From IMG/VR virus record IMGVR_UViG_3300042374_001687, positions 1 to 64,000 of that record: DNA of 64,000 nucleotides; one strand, written 5' to 3'. The translations under genes were made by a program, and so were the position numbers. This document shows, piece by piece, positions 59,696 to 64,000 of this stretch. The notes beneath the pieces were generated by a model. That model was given only the letters and a program-made list of their open reading frames with translations, did no database searches and was not told the origin of the DNA. Source of the DNA: a virus. Position 1 is the first letter of the stretch; every line of letters starts with the position of its first letter.

Positions 59696-60256
59696 ATGCT
59701 TTCTAAAGAGACTGTGGATATAAATTTTGTGATAATATCTCCCGAGCCCAACATAGGAAGGCTCAAGGGAACTGTCAGATCAATATTCAACAACTACCGA
59801 AGTGATGCAAAGATAATATGCTCCGTGAACAAAACGATAAAAAAACCACAAATAGACGAGATGTGCGATGTTTGTCCAACCTTTAGGGGTGGTCAGACCA
59901 TAACATCTCTCATCAACAACGGCATGAAGCGTGCACACAAAGGGTGGAACATGATCGTTGTAGAGGGAGCGTGGGTGCCTAAAAACATTCAAAACAAGTA
60001 TTTGAGATGGATGTCAGATTCTAAGGATGTGTTGTTCCCTATTGTAATGAATTTGGATAGGCAAGGAATTCCCATGAGAATACTTAGCACTTTCAGCGAA
60101 TGCACGCTAAACGGGGTGCTCTTGGATAAAGACTTTTTTCTAGAGGTAGGCAATCTTTCTGAAAACCCCTTGAAAATATCAAGGGAATTTTGGGCTATGG
60201 AGGCCGCAGACAAAGGAGCAAGATTCAAGGCTATATTGGGCATCAAGATTTGTTGA
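59696..60256 (+). CDS. GT-A-fold-like protein in the fibre cluster
   Basis: 186 aa. INFVIISPEPNIGRLKGTVRSI at the start resembles the first strand and helix of GT-A glycosyltransferases; NMIVVEGAWVPKNI is where DXD would be but the aspartates are missing. May be a degenerate transferase that binds sugar or assists fibre assembly. Family uncertain. Confidence 0.4.
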   Translation: MLSKETVDINFVIISPEPNIGRLKGTVRSIFNNYRSDAKIICSVNKTIKKPQIDEMCDVCPTFRGGQTITSLINNGMKRAHKGWNMIVVEGAWVPKNIQNKYLRWMSDSKDVLFPIVMNLDRQGIPMRILSTFSECTLNGVLLDKDFFLEVGNLSENPLKISREFWAMEAADKGARFKAILGIKIC

Positions 60257-60782
60257 TTTCAAAAAATCTCCATCTGCCCTCACAATTGATAAAAGTGTCT
60301 CTGTCAATGTGCGAGAGGTATTCTTGAACTTCCTCCCATGTTGAAAAAAACATGCTGTGGGGTAGCGTTCCAAAAAGCCAGTCGGGGGTGTGTTCCTTAC
60401 CTTGCTCCATGTGGACGACAACCGGCTTCTTAGATCTGTTCGCCAAGAATATCTCCTCCAGAGTTCCGCAAGGATGGGTATTGAGATCCAAGTTGACGAT
60501 CAAAAAGTCACTTATATCGACGAGTCTGAGGTCTATTGACCTCACATTTTTCATTATATTAGAAAATTCATCGTAATTGCCCTTCTCCTTCAAGAGCTTT
60601 TTGAGGATCGTAGAATCCTCATCCTCTAATCCGATATTGCTCGGTTTGTTGAGGGGATTGAAGACAATTACGCCCTTTTCCTCAAGGAAGGGGGTTATGC
60701 TGGATCGCCATCCCGCACCCCTGTCCGGTACGCGATCCATGGCGCCAGCGAGGTAAACTCTTTGATTTTTCAGCCTATTCAA
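60243..60782 (-). CDS. Nucleoside 2-deoxyribosyltransferase-like protein
   Basis: 179 aa, TTG start with AAGGA upstream (no ATG nearby). VYLAGAMDRVPDRGAGWR at the N-terminus, VFNPLNKPS, then DLRLVDISDFLIVNLDLN and CGTLEEIFLANRSKKPVVVH: the blocks of the nucleoside deoxyribosyltransferase-like fold, with the catalytic Glu in GTLEE. Transfers or hydrolyses deoxyribose on nucleosides. The only minus-strand gene in the virion region, so probably a later insertion. Confidence 0.75.
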   Translation of the reverse strand: MNRLKNQRVYLAGAMDRVPDRGAGWRSSITPFLEEKGVIVFNPLNKPSNIGLEDEDSTILKKLLKEKGNYDEFSNIMKNVRSIDLRLVDISDFLIVNLDLNTHPCGTLEEIFLANRSKKPVVVHMEQGKEHTPDWLFGTLPHSMFFSTWEEVQEYLSHIDRDTFINCEGRWRFFEINKS

Positions 60783-60855
60783 GGTGGAATCCTTTGTGTA
60801 AATTCTGACCGGAAAGTCCTCTACTAATACTAGAAGATATAGAAAGGAACTTTGT

Positions 60856-61518
60856 ATGTCAAGCGAAATTTATCAAAAAGCGTGCGATTTGGTGTCAAAC
60901 AATCCCGTCTGCACCAGACACACCTTTTATCAATTAAAGCACTTTGTCCTGGGTAAGGAGTTGACCACACAAGCGAAGCTTCAAAAGTGCCTCAGGGAGA
61001 TAGATGCAAGAAGAAGTTCCTTAAAATCTATGATTTTGGGCATAGAAGAGGCAGAGGACGAGGCTAGGGTTCTAGACTTGAAAATGACCGCTTTGGACAA
61101 AAAGAAAGCAAAAAACGAACTAGATAGTGAGTACAAGTCCATTCAAAAGAGGAAACTGATTAGAAAAAAGGACTCCCTCTTTGATTCAATCCGGGAAATG
61201 AAGCAAAAGCTCAAGGAAACGGAAGAGGAAATGAGTTTTTTCTTGAGTGCCTATCAGCAGCTGGAGAAGATAGAGCCACTCAAGAGGTACGACGACCCAG
61301 AGTCAAACGCCCAATTCTGGAACGAGAACTTTGCCCAAGAACTTCAACTTAGAATTCTTTTGCAGAAGCCTCTAGATCTGGAGCTTGTGAAGTGCATTCT
61401 GGCTCTAGACGATGGTTCGTCCACCAGAAAGGAGATGATAGGAATATTGGAGCAGATACAAAACCAGACAATTGCGGCAAGGAATCATTCTAGAATAGAG
61501 GGAAACAGAAATGGCTGA
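60856..61518 (+). CDS. Coiled-coil protein in the fibre cluster
   Basis: 220 aa. Residues about 35-135 are a long coiled coil (REIDARRSSLKSMILGIEEA, EMKQKLKETEEEMSFF). N-terminal ICQKA-like segment with two Cys. AAAGGA precedes the ATG. Could be a fibre-assembly chaperone or structural rod. Overlaps the next gene by 8 bases. Confidence 0.5.
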   Translation: MSSEIYQKACDLVSNNPVCTRHTFYQLKHFVLGKELTTQAKLQKCLREIDARRSSLKSMILGIEEAEDEARVLDLKMTALDKKKAKNELDSEYKSIQKRKLIRKKDSLFDSIREMKQKLKETEEEMSFFLSAYQQLEKIEPLKRYDDPESNAQFWNENFAQELQLRILLQKPLDLELVKCILALDDGSSTRKEMIGILEQIQNQTIAARNHSRIEGNRNG

Positions 61519-62515
61519 TCGAGTTTCAAGTTTAGACAAGGGTTATGTATCAGGAAATCTGTCCCTTTTTCCCGATGTAATAGATGACAAAAGTAGTCTA
61601 TATGAGGTCAGAAACAATGCCGAATCTAAACTGATGGCGGGGTTGCCTTTCAACGGCAAAAAGATGATCGTTGAAAGTACAGCTTCCTTTCCGAGCCAAG
61701 GCTTGGTGAGGGTTGGACCTCCAGCGGGGCAGGCCGGCGAGGCTGAGTTGGTTTACTACGAGTCCAAAACGGAAACCACTTTCAAGGGTCTAATTAGGGG
61801 CTTTGCAGGATCAAGACAGAATCAATGGAATTCCGGGTCTTGGGTTACGAATGCGGTAACCGCTGAACCCCACAATGCAGTCAAGGACGCTTTGCTGAAT
61901 ATTGAAAAAAGGATGGGATTGAAGGAATCTCCCGAAGCAGGATCGTTGAACAGAAGGCTTAAAAACTTGGAGTTAAAGTTTTTTGCTCCGCGGGCAGTTT
62001 TTAGGGCGTTTCCAAAGAATATAAAGCCTGGAAAGTCGGTGAGGTTTCAGAGTTTCTGTGAGGGCGACATAATAAGATATTTGTGGGACTTTGGAGACGG
62101 TGGCCAAAGCACAGAGCAAAATCCATCGCACACATACACAAGCGAAGGAACATATACTGTAAAGCTGCATCTTATAACCAGTTCGGGCGCTCAAGGCATA
62201 TCCACGAAAAACAACTACATAACAGTTTCAAACAACGAGCAGCAAGCATTCTTTTATGCGGTTAGAACCGGCCCTAAAACTTATATGTTCGTAGATCAAA
62301 CTGATGGAGATGTTCTTGAACGATTCTGGGTTTTTGATGGCACGGTCAGTTTGGATGACAAAGAAGTGGACAAGCATGTGGAGCCTGACACAAACAAACA
62401 CTTCATAGAAGTTACCTATTTAAAGGCCGGATTGTACCGTCCTTCTTTATTGGTGGGTTTTGCTGGGGATGTGTTAAAAAGGGTGTTTTTGAGCGAATCC
62501 TTGGAGGTAACATGA
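61511..62515 (+). CDS. Tail protein with PKD domain
   Basis: 334 aa. N-terminal half beta-rich (MIVESTASFPSQGLVRVG, AELVYYESKTETTFKGLIRG). Residues about 165-243 form a PKD domain: FRAFPKNIKPGKSVRFQ, YLWDFGDGGQSTEQNPSHTY, EGTYTVKLHL. PKD domains bind sugars or act as spacers on surface proteins. The stop overlaps the next start (ATGA). Confidence 0.75.
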   Translation: MADRVSSLDKGYVSGNLSLFPDVIDDKSSLYEVRNNAESKLMAGLPFNGKKMIVESTASFPSQGLVRVGPPAGQAGEAELVYYESKTETTFKGLIRGFAGSRQNQWNSGSWVTNAVTAEPHNAVKDALLNIEKRMGLKESPEAGSLNRRLKNLELKFFAPRAVFRAFPKNIKPGKSVRFQSFCEGDIIRYLWDFGDGGQSTEQNPSHTYTSEGTYTVKLHLITSSGAQGISTKNNYITVSNNEQQAFFYAVRTGPKTYMFVDQTDGDVLERFWVFDGTVSLDDKEVDKHVEPDTNKHFIEVTYLKAGLYRPSLLVGFAGDVLKRVFLSESLEVT

Positions 62516-64000
62516 CCAATATTCCCAAGACAAGTAACTTTCCGAACTCTTTTGACACTGACAATAACCTTTTTTTGGTTCACGACTCTTTGAGGGTAAG
62601 ACTGCTGGAGGATTACAATCCTGGCGATAAGAGCATTCTGATTGAGGGAGACACAGAGGTTATAAACAAGTTCCCTCCCACGGGAATAATAACTTTGACA
62701 GAACAGTGCAGCGATATAGACAAGCGAGCATTGAGCTTTTACTACAATTCAAGAACTGCGAGTAGTTTTGACGAGTTGGAACTGCTGCCTGAATTTTTGG
62801 GCCTTGAGATTGCCAAGCCGAAAAAGGCCACCAATGTGACGATGAATGTCTTGGATCTCCATCATAATCATTTAAAGGACGCCTTGATCTCGGTTGAAAG
62901 TTTTTTGGGAACAAAATACTCCCCAAATGAAAACAGCATATCGGGAAGGATAAAGTTTTTAAATGAATTGGTGCTTTCTCCAAAGGCTTGGTTTACCGTT
63001 GAAAGTCAAATTGGACTTTCCTCTCAAGGAAATCCATTCAAGGCCAAATTCAAGGATGAAAGCGTCAGGTTGGGAGACGGCCCCTTCACGCACCACTGGG
63101 ACTTCGGTGACGGATCCACGTTGGAGTTTGTTTCGGAAAGCATGGAAGAGTACAAATCGAGGCTGACGGAAATAGACGGGGTGAATATTTCGGGAGCTGA
63201 ATTAGTCAAGACATATGATTCTCCCGGGCTTTATACCGTCAAGTTGACTGTGAGCAACAAATACGGGGACAGCGATGTGGAATTCAACGATTTGATCAAT
63301 GTAAAAAACGAAGCTCCAGAGGAAGCAGTAATTAGAATAATCCCAAGTGCCTCTCAGAACTACAACCAAGGGGATGTGGCCAACGGCATATATCCGAGGA
63401 TAAGATCCATAGCAAACTCATTCATCAACATAGAGATACCGGAAGGAAACAATCCCGAAAATCCTGGCTATTCTTATGGAGGAGAATTGCTTAATGCCGG
63501 GACTCCTGTTGATCCCATAGAGGAATATACATGGTCTCTCGGCGACGATCTTCCTCATTCCAATTCAAGCTTGGCAAAGGCCTCGTACAGTCTTGGTGGG
63601 TATTACGACATAGTTCTTAGAGTTGATACAAAATACGGATCTTACCGAATAACACAATATAAGGATTCTGTTGATATTATTGAAGCCAAAAACCTATGGA
63701 TGTTTAATTTCAAAACTCTAAATAACAACGGAAGCGGTACGGTTCAGGCCTACGAGTTTTCTCTCGGCAGCGAGACATTCAAAACCTTGGGAAACCAAAC
63801 TCTTTCTGTGCAGAGGAGCGATGCCTTTTTGGATAGCAGTCCGCTTTCCTATAACGATGAGCAGTATTATTCAGACACGCTTGGAAGGGCGGTCAAAGAG
63901 TTCCGCAGAAATGTAGAGTTCACTCTTGCCGGAACGGCCAGTTCGGGAAACAAAGGCAACTCCTTGCTTTTTTGGGCATCTGGTGGCTCTGTCATAGATG
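62512..64000 (+). CDS. Large tail protein with PKD domains (partial)
   Basis: ATG 62512 with GGAGG upstream; the frame is open to the right edge (about 496 codons), so the C-terminus is missing. First 150 residues resemble a virion attachment part. PKD-type blocks appear near residues 180-260 (THHWDFGDGSTLEF, SPGLYTVKLTVSN) and again near 340-390 (EEYTWSLGDD, GGYYDIVLRVDT). Likely a fibre or baseplate decoration that meets the host surface. Confidence 0.75.
   Translation, partial: MTNIPKTSNFPNSFDTDNNLFLVHDSLRVRLLEDYNPGDKSILIEGDTEVINKFPPTGIITLTEQCSDIDKRALSFYYNSRTASSFDELELLPEFLGLEIAKPKKATNVTMNVLDLHHNHLKDALISVESFLGTKYSPNENSISGRIKFLNELVLSPKAWFTVESQIGLSSQGNPFKAKFKDESVRLGDGPFTHHWDFGDGSTLEFVSESMEEYKSRLTEIDGVNISGAELVKTYDSPGLYTVKLTVSNKYGDSDVEFNDLINVKNEAPEEAVIRIIPSASQNYNQGDVANGIYPRIRSIANSFINIEIPEGNNPENPGYSYGGELLNAGTPVDPIEEYTWSLGDDLPHSNSSLAKASYSLGGYYDIVLRVDTKYGSYRITQYKDSVDIIEAKNLWMFNFKTLNNNGSGTVQAYEFSLGSETFKTLGNQTLSVQRSDAFLDSSPLSYNDEQYYSDTLGRAVKEFRRNVEFTLAGTASSGNKGNSLLFWASGGSVID

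Noticed and set aside
1-64000. tRNA genes, an integrase, or a lysis cassette
   Set aside because: No cloverleaf-like sequence, integrase motif or clear endolysin/holin set was seen on reading both strands; a computed search could still find a diverged one.

Overview
The window is part of the genome of a large tailed phage with a contractile, T4-type tail. The evidence is a virion block running left to right from about 38.2 kb to the end: a 2,081-residue tape measure protein, a LysM/gp53-like protein, a gp27-like hub, a gp5-like spike with an OB fold, a gp25 homologue, a gp6/baseplate-J protein, a 1,177-residue gp7/tail-protein-I-like wedge protein and several fibre or PKD-domain proteins. No lysogeny genes, rRNA, tRNA or CRISPR array were seen. 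The standard genetic code is used. The host cannot be named. Secreted proteins with ordinary signal peptides and many surface-sugar genes only point to a bacterial host.

Layout. 0-4.3 kb: a GNAT-like protein running off the left edge, a cytosine methyltransferase, a Cys4 nuclease candidate, two small conserved phage proteins, and a GC-rich rfbA that has landed exactly at the start of a small DUF3008-like gene. 4.4-7.3 kb: glycosyltransferase-like and WcbI-like genes. 7.4-10.0 kb: a zinc/OB-fold protein and a flavodoxin-fold protein. 10.1-13.2 kb: a very AT-rich glycan island (SGNH hydrolase, fucosyltransferase-like and DXD glycosyltransferases). 13.2-17.6 kb, minus strand: a GP88-like protein, DUF2459, a sigma-like factor, then an exported set (thioredoxin-like, CAP, small membrane protein, M14 carboxypeptidase). 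17.7-25.5 kb: a HODM-like haem protein, a glycosyltransferase, a 31-residue Cys-rich peptide, a 5mC restriction-modification pair, and a tightly coupled operon ending in an exported caspase-like protease and an HExxH protein. 25.5-38.1 kb: an ArdC-like anti-restriction/metallopeptidase, a BCS1-like AAA ATPase, a SET-domain protein, a patatin, a stand-alone TnpB, a CCA-adding-type nucleotidyltransferase and many small proteins. From 38.2 kb: the virion operon, with a second SET-domain gene inside it.

Main observation. At least ten otherwise unrelated proteins, encoded on both strands, begin with the same short peptide: M-(K/R/N/E)-(x)-F-x-x-(W/F)-(L/M/V/I), followed by Glu around residues 8-11. 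This closely resembles the capsid-targeting sequence of T4 internal proteins, which is cut by the prohead protease after (L/I)-x-E. The tag sits on an ArdC-like anti-restriction protein, a CCA-type nucleotidyltransferase, a GNAT-like protein, a GP88-like protein, a zinc/OB-fold protein and small basic or Gly-rich proteins. The inference is that this phage packs a diverse protein cargo into its head and injects it with the DNA.

A second pattern is a TATATA box 4-8 bases upstream of the ATG of many first genes that lack a Shine-Dalgarno. Internal operon genes usually have GGAGG. This suggests a phage-specific promoter with leaderless or very short-leader transcripts, perhaps read by the phage's own sigma-like factor.
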